Assembly (NCBI GenBank): GCA_019418305.1
Contig: DYCA01000004.1
Coordinates: 67,222 to 89,860, forward strand
Length of the DNA: 22,639 nt
Source of the DNA: Clostridiales bacterium
GTDB lineage: Bacteria; Bacillota; Clostridia; Oscillospirales; Butyricicoccaceae
Direction of reading: 5' to 3'
In this document: positions 8,076 to 15,335 of the stretch, piece by piece
How the letters are laid out: the number at the start of each line of letters is the position of its first letter
How positions within the stretch are numbered: the stretch's first letter is position 1
The notes under the pieces: model-generated
Seen by the model: the letters and a program-made list of their open reading frames with translations, nothing else
Told to the model about the DNA's origin: nothing
Databases searched by the model: none
Position numbers and translations under genes: made by a program

Positions 8076-10733
8076 ATGAAGAATCTGAAAAAGGTTCTCG
8101 CACTGGTGCTGGCGTTCGCTTGCGCGTTCACCATGTTTGCTGGTGCGGCATTCACGGATCAGGCTGACATTCAGCAGACTGAAGCTGTGGATATGCTTGC
8201 GGCGTTGGGTGTCATCAATGGTTACACTGATGGCTCTTTCAAGCCCAACGAGACGATCTCTCGCGCAGAAGCTGCGAAGATGATCTACACCATCTGGAAC
8301 GGCGGTAACGACGACGCGACTGCTTTCGAAGGCAAGTCCGTTTTCACCGACGTTTACTCCGGCCACTGGGCAGAAGGCTACATCAACTTCTGCTACACCA
8401 ATGGCATCATCAACGGTAAGGGCAACAGCAAGTTCGCTCCGGACGACAAGGTCACCGGCACCGAGCTGGCTAAGATGCTCCTCATCTGCATGGGCTATCA
8501 GGCTGACAAGTCCGGCCTGACCGGCACTGGCTACAGCCAGCGCACCAACGCTCTGGCTACCCAGAACGGCCTGTACACTGACGTGAACTCTGCCGTTGGC
8601 TCTGCTATGCCGCGTCAGTACGCAGCTCAGCTGATGTACAACGCTCTGAAGGCTGAGACCGTTAAGTGGAGCGCTGATTCCAACGCTTACGAGAAGGTCA
8701 CTGAGACTGGCATGAGCGCTTACCAGGATGCTTCTGGCAACTGGCACTTCACCACCGTTACGACCAACGAGACCATGGGCTCCAAGTGCATGGACCTGAC
8801 CACGATGAAGGACATTCGTCTGGACACCGTTGAGAAGGAAGACGGCCGCGACACCTATCGTCTGAACGGCAGCATGTTCACTCGTGTTGCTAAGGACTAC
8901 AGCAATCTGGTTGGCCAGAACGTCAACGTTATGTACAAGAACGGCGAGACCGACAAGGTTTACGGCGTTTACGCTAACGAGGACTCCAAGGTTGTTGCTG
9001 AGTCTGCTCTGGTAAATGTTGAAGTTTCCGGCACCAAGGTTAAGGTTGATGGCACTGAGTACAAGGTAGAGGGCGATGCTCTTTCCAACGTTACTACCTA
9101 CGGCTTCAACAATGATACCGCAGTTGTGATCAACGGCACTACCTGCAATAACCTGTCTACGGTTATTTCTACTGCCAATGCTTCCAGCTACGATGCATGG
9201 GATGCTTACACCGCTAAGTTCATGGATAACGACGGCAACGGCAAGATCGACCATGCGGTCATCACTCCGGTAACCGTTGGCCAGGTAACCTATGTTGGTT
9301 CCTCTTCCATCAACGTAACTGCTAACGGCACCACCACTCCGTACAAGTTTGCGGATGACAACATCTACGAAGGCGCAGCTCGCGATGACTGGGCTTATGT
9401 AACTCCGAAGGCTTACACCGCGGACGACAAGAACGTTATCGCTAAGGCTGACGTTGTCACCGGCGAAGTTACCTCGACCAAGGGTGCTGGCACTGCAAAG
9501 GCTGAGGTAGAGGTTGACGGCACTTGGTACAAGGTTGTTAGCACCATCACCGATATCGAGGCTGGCTCTGCTTACGATCTGGTCGTTTGCAACGGTCTGG
9601 TATTCGATGCGCAGCTGACCTCTGATGGTTCTGCAAGCAACATCCTGTACATCTCTGCTGTAGATACTACGTTCGACAAGGGCTTTGGTGACAGCGATGC
9701 TTCTTTCCAGGCAAAGGCTTACTTCGCTGATGGCTCTGATGCAACCATTAAGGTTACCCGCGTCAACGGCGAGAAGATGACCATGGCTGATAACACCAGC
9801 ACTACTGGCACTAACCTGGCAAACAAGATGTACACCTACTCCAAGAACTCTGCTGGTAATTACGAGATCAAGGAGCTGGCGAATGCTGCTGGCGCTACTA
9901 CGCTGAATGGTGTTATTGCTGGCAACCCGAATATCAGCAAGAACACTGCTGGCTACAAGACCTACTCGACCAACACTGGTTCTGGTCTGCTGACTGCTAC
10001 CTCCACCGACATGATCGATGGCAAGCCGCTGGCTGACGATTCCATCGTATTCCTGCAGGGTACGGACGGCGTTAAGGTTGTTTCCGGTAAGACCGCGAAG
10101 AACCTGTCTGTTGACTTCGGTACCGCTTCTGCAGTACTGACCAAGGTTGTTAACGGCATCAGCTATGCACAGGTTGCTTGCGTATATGATGCTGGCCAGG
10201 CTCTGCCGGCTGGCACGGTTTACGGCCGCTCCTTCGCATACCTGCTGTCTGATCCGATGATCACCACTCTGGACGGCAACCGCTGCACCAAGCTGAACGT
10301 TTGGACCGGCAACGGCGCTGCTACCCTGTACGTTGACTCCACTGCTGTTACGATCTCTGGCCGCCTGTTCTCTTACGAGACTGATGGCAAGTACATCAAG
10401 AACATCATGGATGCAAGCAACGGCAAGGTTGCGGCAGTCGCTATCACCGGCGTTGAGCCGACCAGCGAGGGCGCTGTTGAGCTGTACTATGCGAATAGCT
10501 CTAAGGGCACCTACAAGTTCGATAAGGACGTTGTGATTATGTCTGTCAACGATTCCGACCGCACTGGTCTGGAAGGCGCTTCCTACGCGGGCATCCCGTA
10601 TGCGAAGTCTGATAACTCGGGCAAGATCACTCAGAACGCTTACATCTACTACGAAGACAGCACCATCTACGCGATTGTTTACGATGTAAACAACGAGCTG
10701 GACGGCGCTCCGGAGTTCACCGTAGCTCCGTAA
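8076..10733 (+). CDS. SLH-domain cell-surface protein (S-layer-like)
   Basis: The 885-residue protein starts with a Sec signal peptide (MKNLKKVLALVLAFACAFTM, likely cut after AGA near 24). S-layer-homology modules follow: SLH1 about 26-75 (GVINGYTDGSFKPNETISRAE), SLH2 about 89-140 (GHWAEGYINFCYTNGIING), and a degenerate third at about 145-192. SLH modules dock proteins non-covalently to secondary wall polymers. The remaining ~690 residues are Thr/Asn/Gly/Val-rich, beta-type and unrecognised. They contain a calcium-loop-like DNDGNGKID at 384-392. The gene has its own strong promoter, a 5' hairpin, AAGGAGG and a strong terminator. It uses no TTA, CTA or TCA codon at all, and mostly GCT, AAG, AAC and GGC, unlike its neighbours. 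This points to a very abundant protein, plausibly the S-layer itself. The family call is certain for the N-terminus; S-layer status is inference. Confidence 0.93.
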   Translation: MKNLKKVLALVLAFACAFTMFAGAAFTDQADIQQTEAVDMLAALGVINGYTDGSFKPNETISRAEAAKMIYTIWNGGNDDATAFEGKSVFTDVYSGHWAEGYINFCYTNGIINGKGNSKFAPDDKVTGTELAKMLLICMGYQADKSGLTGTGYSQRTNALATQNGLYTDVNSAVGSAMPRQYAAQLMYNALKAETVKWSADSNAYEKVTETGMSAYQDASGNWHFTTVTTNETMGSKCMDLTTMKDIRLDTVEKEDGRDTYRLNGSMFTRVAKDYSNLVGQNVNVMYKNGETDKVYGVYANEDSKVVAESALVNVEVSGTKVKVDGTEYKVEGDALSNVTTYGFNNDTAVVINGTTCNNLSTVISTANASSYDAWDAYTAKFMDNDGNGKIDHAVITPVTVGQVTYVGSSSINVTANGTTTPYKFADDNIYEGAARDDWAYVTPKAYTADDKNVIAKADVVTGEVTSTKGAGTAKAEVEVDGTWYKVVSTITDIEAGSAYDLVVCNGLVFDAQLTSDGSASNILYISAVDTTFDKGFGDSDASFQAKAYFADGSDATIKVTRVNGEKMTMADNTSTTGTNLANKMYTYSKNSAGNYEIKELANAAGATTLNGVIAGNPNISKNTAGYKTYSTNTGSGLLTATSTDMIDGKPLADDSIVFLQGTDGVKVVSGKTAKNLSVDFGTASAVLTKVVNGISYAQVACVYDAGQALPAGTVYGRSFAYLLSDPMITTLDGNRCTKLNVWTGNGAATLYVDSTAVTISGRLFSYETDGKYIKNIMDASNGKVAAVAITGVEPTSEGAVELYYANSSKGTYKFDKDVVIMSVNDSDRTGLEGASYAGIPYAKSDNSGKITQNAYIYYEDSTIYAIVYDVNNELDGAPEFTVAP

Positions 10734-10767
10734 GCGAATTCGAGAATTGTATTCTTGAATGAACCAG

Positions 10768-10802
10768 CAAGCCCCTCGGGAAACCGAGGGGCTTGTTTTT
10801 TT
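10768..10802 (+). terminator. Strong intrinsic terminator of the SLH gene
   Basis: A perfect 12-bp GC-rich stem (10768-10779 with 10784-10795) is closed by a GAAA tetraloop and followed by seven T (10796-10802). The T-run overlaps the stop codon (10801-10803) of the convergent minus-strand gene. On the minus strand the stem lacks a U-tract. Confidence 0.95.
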
Positions 10803-11544
10803 ATACAAAGGCGATATAGTGATATTTTACGTAGCTGTAATTGGTGTGAACGTTGTGGTTAGGTAAATTTGCTACATTAAAGCCGCCGGTTACGATTTCT
10901 ACAGCATAGTTTGCAGAGCCAACAGTTCCTGAACTATAGCAGGGAGAGCCTTCCAGAGCCAATCCGCCATAACAAGTGGAGTTGACGGTTATTAAGCCGT
11001 AATTAGCGATCACAAAAACCGCTTTCGGAGTTTGCCCCAGAGAAATAAAGCGCTTTGCAGCGTCATCTCCCTGATAGGTGCCAAAAATCAAACTGCATTT
11101 TGCGTTGATCTGATTTTGCAGATTGGTGTCTGCCGTTGTGCGGGCAGATGTTTCGGCGCTATCGGCACTGGCACGCGCACTGCTTTCGGCGGCCGCTGCA
11201 TTTTCAATGGCAGTAAATCGATTACGCACATCTTGTGCCAGCTTATCACCGTCTACACTGCCGGACGGAATATTGCCGAGCACCGCATCAATGACCTGTT
11301 GCTGCACGTTTTCGACGGCAGTCTGCACCGTATCGGCGGGCACGCCCGCCGTTCGCTGAAAGCCGAGGCCTGCTGCAGCGTCGGTAGCGTTGAGTGCGTC
11401 GCACAGGCCATTATGCGCCTGTCGAACCTCTTCCGGACTGCTGTCAAAATACGCTTTGAGGGCATTCGGCTGCATATTAGGTTGGTCAGGCAAGGAAGAA
11501 ATCGTTTTGCTGAATTTTTGTAGTTTGTTTTGCAAAAAGCCCAT
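10801..11544 (-). CDS. Orphan phage tail-fibre-like protein
   Basis: The 247-residue protein has the layout of Firmicutes phage tail-fibre or receptor-binding proteins. The N-terminal block SLPDQPNMQPNALKAYFDSS followed by PEEVRQAHNGLCDALNA is typical of tail proteins. A helical, Ala/Ser-rich shaft with coiled-coil potential follows (about 85-150). The C-terminal beta domain (about 153-247) begins FGTYQGDDAAKRFISLGQTPKAV and ends with YSYVKYHYIAFV, the pattern of tail-fibre tip domains. The ATG at 11544 is chosen because AAGGAGG sits seven bases upstream. The frame remains open a further 144 codons upstream but crosses hairpins and is low-complexity. No other phage gene (tail, holin, lysin, integrase) is visible within the window. 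It may be a remnant, a domesticated adhesin, or a host gene of phage origin. Its position opposite the surface-layer gene is notable. Confidence 0.7.
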   Translation of the reverse strand: MGFLQNKLQKFSKTISSLPDQPNMQPNALKAYFDSSPEEVRQAHNGLCDALNATDAAAGLGFQRTAGVPADTVQTAVENVQQQVIDAVLGNIPSGSVDGDKLAQDVRNRFTAIENAAAAESSARASADSAETSARTTADTNLQNQINAKCSLIFGTYQGDDAAKRFISLGQTPKAVFVIANYGLITVNSTCYGGLALEGSPCYSSGTVGSANYAVEIVTGGFNVANLPNHNVHTNYSYVKYHYIAFV

Positions 11545-11568
11545 GGGAACCTCCTTGTGTGGCATAGT

Positions 11569-11604
11569 TCCGCGCGTGTTTTGCTTCAGGCGAGCACGCG
11601 CGGA
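11569..11604 (-). repeat. 10-bp perfect inverted repeat in the tail-fibre leader
   Basis: TCCGCGCGTG (11569-11578) and CACGCGCGGA (11595-11604) form a perfect GC-rich stem with a 16-nt loop. It sits 25 nt upstream of the tail-fibre gene and ends before its ribosome binding site. It has no T-tract, so a terminator is unlikely. It may be an operator or a leader RNA hairpin. Confidence 0.65.
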
Positions 11605-11607
11605 GCC

Positions 11608-11619
11608 ATATCCGGATAT
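11608..11619. promoter_or_regulatory. 12-bp palindrome, possible operator
   Basis: ATATCCGGATAT is a perfect 12-bp palindrome. If the weak minus promoter at 11621-11648 is real, the palindrome covers its start site, which is a classic repressor position. No regulator is known for it. Confidence 0.35.
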
Positions 11620-11620
11620 T

Positions 11621-11648
11621 TTGTTATGCGGGGAAACAAGCATATCAA
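11621..11648 (-). promoter_or_regulatory. Possible promoter of the tail-fibre-like gene
   Basis: On the minus strand TTGATA (11648-11643), a 16-bp spacer and TAACAA (11626-11621) could serve as a promoter. The -10 is weak. An alternative TTGCGT-N16-TATTCT lies a little upstream. Confidence 0.3.
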
Positions 11649-11666
11649 TAGAATAGGAAAAAATAC

Positions 11667-11703
11667 AAAAAACGCAAGTGCAAAGATTACACCTGCGGTT
11701 TTT
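11667..11703. terminator. Bidirectional terminator insulating the symporter promoter
   Basis: Arms 11673-11680 and 11690-11697 form an 8-bp stem with a 9-nt loop. On the minus strand there is one G-U pair and a following run of six T. On the plus strand there is one A-C mismatch and a following run of five T. It lies just before the symporter promoter and would stop read-through from either side. Confidence 0.6.
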
Positions 11704-11704
11704 C

Positions 11705-11732
11705 TTGCTTTTTGAAACAAATATTGTATAAT
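11705..11732 (+). promoter_or_regulatory. Promoter of the symporter gene
   Basis: TTGCTT (11705-11710), a 16-bp spacer and a perfect TATAAT (11727-11732) precede a leader of about 155 nt. The -35 is only half-consensus. Confidence 0.65.
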
Positions 11733-11742
11733 AGTGATATGA

Positions 11743-11864
11743 CGCAGTAGCAATGCAGAGAAGCATTGTCCTGCTGCGGCTCCCGTAAGCAGGTATGCAT
11801 GCAGGGGGATATACCCTCTGACTGAAAAGGGAGCGAAGCCGGAGCTTCGCTCCCTTTCCTGTTT
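11743..11864 (+). promoter_or_regulatory. Structured leader RNA with attenuator, class unknown
   Basis: Three hairpins follow one another. P1 (11743-11778) is an 8-bp lower stem plus a 6-bp upper stem with a 2-nt bulge and an AGAGAA loop. P2 (11802-11820) has seven pairs around ATATA. The third (11826-11857) is a perfect 14-bp stem with a CGGA loop followed by CCTGTTTT, which is terminator-like. GCTCCC at 11779-11784 can pair with GGGAGC at 11829-11834 in the terminator's left arm, giving a possible antiterminator. AGCS genes are sometimes controlled by glycine riboswitches, but I cannot match that consensus or a T-box. Ligand, if any, is unknown. Confidence 0.55.
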
Positions 11865-11894
11865 TAAAACCAAAAGAGGGAAAGAGGTAATGGT

Positions 11895-13280
11895 ATGGAG
11901 ACATTCTCCGGTATCGTATCGGCGATTGATAACTGGATTTGGGGCCTGCCGATGATTGTGTTGCTGCTTGGCACACATATTTTCATGACGCTTCGCACCG
12001 GCTTTATCCAGCGTAAGACGTTTACCGGCATTCGCTTATCCCTGACCAAGGATCCGGATTCTCCAGGTGATGTCAGTCAGTTTCAGGCGCTGACAACTGC
12101 GTTGGCTTCAACCATCGGCACGGGCAATATCGTCGGCGTTGGCACGGCAGTATTCCTCGGCGGTCCCGGCGCAGTGCTTTGGTGCTGGCTGACCGGCGTG
12201 TTTGGTATTGCAACCAAATATGCGGAAAGTCTGATTGCGGTTAAATACCGCGTGCAGACCAAGGACGGACGCATGCAGGGCGGCGCGATGTATGCGCTCG
12301 AACGCGGGCTGCACTTGAAATGGCTGGGAGTAGCGTTTGCAGCGTTGGCTATGCTGGCTTCGTTCGGCATCGGTTGCGGTACGCAGATTAATGCGATCTC
12401 GGAAATCATTCAGGGCAACAGCCCGATTTACATTCCGCCGCTGGCCATTGGTATCGTTTTTGCAGCGATTACAGCGGTGGTTATCATTGGAGGCATCCAG
12501 TCGATTGCGGTTGTCTGTGAAAAGCTAGTACCGTTTATGGCGGCGTTTTATGTGCTTGGGTGTCTGGTGATTTTGTGCATTAATTGGGACTTCATCGTGC
12601 CGGCCTTGCAGACGATTCTGGTGCTGGCATTTAAGCCGGGGGCAGTGGCAGGCGGATTGGTAGGCGGCGGTCTGCGGCTGGCAATGCAGTATGGCGTGGC
12701 GCGCGGTCTGTTTTCCAACGAATCCGGTTTGGGTTCTGCGCCGCTGGTTGCAAGCGCTGCGCAGACGCGTAATCCGGTGCGGCAGGCACTGGTCTCCGCA
12801 ACCGGAACCTTCTGGGACACTGTCGTCGTCTGTATGATGACAGGACTGGTTCTGGTTACCACCATCATGAAGAATCCCAGCATCAATATGGATATGATCG
12901 AGGACGGCAGCCAAATGACTACGGCAGCGTTTTCGCAGATTCCGGTACTGGGGCCTTTGATTCTGGTGGTGGGAATTATCACCTTTGCCTATTCTACGAT
13001 CTTGGGATGGTCATATTATGGGGAGCGCTGCTGTGAATATCTGTTCGGCCGGAAAGGAATGCTGCCTTATAAGCTGCTGTTCATTCTCGTCATTGTGATC
13101 GGGCCGGTATTGTCACTCGACCTGGTATGGACGATTGCCAATATCCTGAACGCGTTGATGGCGGTACCCAACCTGATTGCCGTATTGTTGTTGTCCGGCG
13201 TAATTGCCAAGGAAACACAACATTATCTCAATCATCTGGATGAAAAAGACACCACGGAAATTCCAGTTGTCGACAAATAG
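11895..13280 (+). CDS. Sodium:amino-acid (alanine/glycine) symporter, AGCS family
   Basis: This 461-residue polytopic membrane protein has the length and signature of the alanine/glycine:cation symporter family. The family block FQALTTALASTIGTGNIVGV followed by GTAVFLGGPGAVLWCWLTG occupies residues 63-101, and QGGAMYALERGL lies at 128-139. The later conserved NESGLGSAPLVASAAQT and TFAYSTILGWSYYGERC are also present. The protein imports small neutral amino acids such as alanine or glycine with Na+ (or H+). The start at 11895 is preceded by GAGG seven bases upstream. An ATG at 11890 is out of frame. It is expressed behind an attenuator-like leader, which suggests control by an amino-acid or other signal. 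The next gene starts 57 bp downstream without a clear terminator between, so the two may be cotranscribed. Confidence 0.94.
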   Translation: METFSGIVSAIDNWIWGLPMIVLLLGTHIFMTLRTGFIQRKTFTGIRLSLTKDPDSPGDVSQFQALTTALASTIGTGNIVGVGTAVFLGGPGAVLWCWLTGVFGIATKYAESLIAVKYRVQTKDGRMQGGAMYALERGLHLKWLGVAFAALAMLASFGIGCGTQINAISEIIQGNSPIYIPPLAIGIVFAAITAVVIIGGIQSIAVVCEKLVPFMAAFYVLGCLVILCINWDFIVPALQTILVLAFKPGAVAGGLVGGGLRLAMQYGVARGLFSNESGLGSAPLVASAAQTRNPVRQALVSATGTFWDTVVVCMMTGLVLVTTIMKNPSINMDMIEDGSQMTTAAFSQIPVLGPLILVVGIITFAYSTILGWSYYGERCCEYLFGRKGMLPYKLLFILVIVIGPVLSLDLVWTIANILNALMAVPNLIAVLLLSGVIAKETQHYLNHLDEKDTTEIPVVDK

Positions 13281-13305
13281 CGTAGGAGGAGACAAGAACG
13301 GACGA

Positions 13306-13341
13306 ATGTATATCCGTCCGGAAAAAGCAAAAAAACAATGA
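13306..13341 (+). CDS. Candidate 11-codon ORF overlapping the LTA-synthase start
   Basis: AGGAGGAG (13284-13291) precedes an ATG at 13306 that opens MYIRPEKAKKQ. Its TGA stop (13339-13341) overlaps the ATG (13338) of the LTA-synthase gene, as in translational coupling. The frame runs through an A7 tract followed by C just before the overlap. One base of slippage or a one-base length change would fuse it to the large gene. Confidence 0.35.
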   Translation: MYIRPEKAKKQ

Positions 13342-15287
13342 TACACTTTCAGAAAACGCGGCCGGGCGCGCACGAGGCGAAACGACGCCGTCCCGGAAAG
13401 CAGACAAATATCGAGGAAACCCGTGGAATCCCACTTCGTATTGCAGCCGGTTGGAATATTCCGCTGGCGATTGTGCTGGCGGCGGCTATCTGGTTTTTGT
13501 GCCTGAAAACCATGCCGGTCATTCCGTATACCTTCTTTACCACGCCATTGCTGGGGCTGCTGAACTGGCTGCCGGTACTTTTGGTATTGGCCGCGCTGAC
13601 GTTTGCATTTGGCAATGTTTTTGGCGCGGCGGCTGTGACAATGGTTGCATTCGGTGTGTTCAATGTCGCCAATCAGCTTAAAATCGAGGCGCGCGACGAT
13701 CCGGTTGTTCCGCAGGATTTGACCATGCTGAGAGAGGCGCTGACTGCGGCAGGCGGCTATGATCTGCGCATTGATTTGCCGCTCGTAGCGGCTTTTGTCG
13801 CGGCGTGTGTCATTTTAATTGCGGCGGCTGTGCTGATACGGACACGGAAAAGCAGTCGTGGCAGAGCGCTGGTGCGATGCGGTCGTGCTGTGGGCTGTTT
13901 GGTCAGTTTGGCAATTCTGTTTGGGCTGACGTTTACGGTATATGCTTCGGCTGACCTGTTCAATTCCTTTCCTTGCACCAATCGCTTTAATATGACCACA
14001 GTTTGTCAGGAAACCGGCTTCCATTACACGTTTTTGCGCAGTGTGACGCAGAACAATCTGCAAAAACCGGAAGGGTTCTCTAAAGCAGAGACGGAGGAGC
14101 GCATTGCACAAACACAAACGGCAGCGGCAGAACCGAAGCCGGTGAATGTTATCTTTGTGATGAGCGAGGCGTTTTGCGATATTACTGATGCAGATGCATT
14201 CGCATGGACGGAGGACACCGATCCGCTTAAGAATTATCATGCGGTGCAGCAATCGGAGCATGCGATTTCCGGCCGGCTGATTGTTCCGAACTACGGCGGT
14301 GGCACGGCGAACACGGAGTTTGATGTATTAACCGGCATGCAGACCGCCATGCTGTCGGATGCAAGTGTGTCTTCGTTCCGTGTACTGCATAAAAATATGG
14401 ATTCCATCTTCCGGGTTGCCAATGACAACGGCTGGCAGACGGCGTTTATTCATCCCGGCAAAGCGTGGTTCTACAATCGGCAGAATATCTATAAATGGCT
14501 GGGCGCGCAGGAAATCGTGTTTGAGGATGCGTTTACCAATGCCACCTATAAGGGCGGATATGTATCCGATGCATCGCTGACCGAATATCTGATTACGGAC
14601 TTTGAAAATCGGCAGGCTGCCGGTCAGCCGCAGTTTACCTATGTGACGACGATACAAAATCATATGGCGTACACCGAGTCTAAATATGGCAAGGCGCGTG
14701 ACCTGTATCAGCTCCAGTTGGCGGAAGAACTGCCGGAAGATGCCAAAACCATGCTGACCGTTTATACACATGGCTTGCGCGATGCGGATACGATGCTGGG
14801 GGATTTGGTCAATTATTTTGAGCAGCAGGAGGAACCGGTGTTGCTGATCTGGTATGGCGACCATCTGCCCAGTTTGGGAGATAATTACTTGTGCTACCGC
14901 GCGCTGGGCATGGATATGACGGCAGACCGCGCGACTGAGGATTGGCTGGACGCTTATGCGCCGCCGTTTGTAATGTGGGCCAATCAGGCGGGGGCGGATG
15001 TGCTGGATTTCGATACCTTGGCGGAGCGCCTTGGTATTCCACAAAACGGCATGCTGAGCGCGAGCTTTCTGGGTGCTGCCGTGCTGGATGCGGTGGGCTG
15101 TGGACAAAGTGACGCGTTTTTTGCCTTTGTAAACAGCTTGCGGCGTGAATGGCCGGTGATTCAGCGCGGTACAGGGATAGACGCGCAGGGCAACTATCTG
15201 CCGGCGCTGGATGGAACGGCTGCAGACGCCGTTAAGGAGTATCAGGACCGAACCTACTACCGCATGAAATATGAAACTGTAGAGTGA
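13338..15287 (+). CDS. LTA synthase-like phosphoglycerol transferase (sulfatase-fold)
   Basis: The 649-residue protein has about five N-terminal membrane helices (residues 33-210) and an extracellular sulfatase/alkaline-phosphatase-fold domain like that of LtaS. Visible active-site elements are Glu277 in VIFVMSEAFCD (metal ligand position), Thr323 in NYGGGTANTEFD (the nucleophile position), HPGKAWFYNR, and Asp508-His509 in WYGDHLPS (metal ligands). Such enzymes transfer sn-glycerol-1-phosphate from phosphatidylglycerol onto lipid- or glycan-linked acceptors outside the cell. It could make lipoteichoic acid or decorate another wall polymer. The start is uncertain. ATG 13338 has no ribosome binding site and seems coupled to an 11-codon ORF with a good one; alternatively a -1 shift in the A7 tract would start the protein at 13306. 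The gene ends in a strong terminator. Confidence 0.87.
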   Translation: MIHFQKTRPGAHEAKRRRPGKQTNIEETRGIPLRIAAGWNIPLAIVLAAAIWFLCLKTMPVIPYTFFTTPLLGLLNWLPVLLVLAALTFAFGNVFGAAAVTMVAFGVFNVANQLKIEARDDPVVPQDLTMLREALTAAGGYDLRIDLPLVAAFVAACVILIAAAVLIRTRKSSRGRALVRCGRAVGCLVSLAILFGLTFTVYASADLFNSFPCTNRFNMTTVCQETGFHYTFLRSVTQNNLQKPEGFSKAETEERIAQTQTAAAEPKPVNVIFVMSEAFCDITDADAFAWTEDTDPLKNYHAVQQSEHAISGRLIVPNYGGGTANTEFDVLTGMQTAMLSDASVSSFRVLHKNMDSIFRVANDNGWQTAFIHPGKAWFYNRQNIYKWLGAQEIVFEDAFTNATYKGGYVSDASLTEYLITDFENRQAAGQPQFTYVTTIQNHMAYTESKYGKARDLYQLQLAEELPEDAKTMLTVYTHGLRDADTMLGDLVNYFEQQEEPVLLIWYGDHLPSLGDNYLCYRALGMDMTADRATEDWLDAYAPPFVMWANQAGADVLDFDTLAERLGIPQNGMLSASFLGAAVLDAVGCGQSDAFFAFVNSLRREWPVIQRGTGIDAQGNYLPALDGTAADAVKEYQDRTYYRMKYETVE

Positions 15288-15320
15288 AAAAGAGCCGACG
15301 GCATAGCCGTCGGCTCTTTT
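15288..15320. terminator. Bidirectional intrinsic terminator
   Basis: A perfect 15-bp stem (15288-15302 with 15306-15320) closes on an ATA loop between the convergent LTA-synthase and M16-peptidase genes. It has A/T ends on both sides, so each strand gains a U-tract. It begins directly after the LTA-synthase stop codon. Confidence 0.93.
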
Positions 15321-15335
15321 GGATAGACGTAATAT

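Larger units (their letters stand above)
11545..11894. other. 350-bp non-coding regulatory interval between divergent genes
   Basis: I see no convincing coding sequence here. From left to right it holds the tail-fibre gene's ribosome binding site, a 10-bp inverted repeat, a 12-bp palindrome, a possible minus promoter, a bidirectional terminator, the plus-strand symporter promoter, and a structured leader ending in an intrinsic terminator. Each is listed separately. Confidence 0.7.

Noticed and set aside
8058..10808. A 916-codon minus-strand open frame antisense to the SLH gene
   Set aside because: It is in register with the SLH gene and open only because that gene lacks TTA, CTA and TCA codons. 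Its translation resembles no protein, and the sense gene has signal peptide, SLH modules, promoter and terminator.
11743..11864. Glycine riboswitch or T-box in the symporter leader
   Set aside because: AGCS genes often have a glycine riboswitch, but I could not find its conserved core, and there is no T-box AGGGUGGNACCGCG motif. I keep it as an unassigned structured leader.
11545..11976. Upstream 144-codon extension of the tail-fibre frame
   Set aside because: It runs through hairpins, a terminator and the opposite-strand symporter leader and start. It lacks a ribosome binding site, whereas ATG 11544 has AAGGAGG.
13297..13320. CGGACG/CGTCCG hairpin between symporter and LTA-synthase as terminator
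   Set aside because: Six base pairs, a 10-nt loop and followed by A-rich, not T-rich, sequence. It may affect the mini-ORF but is not a terminator.
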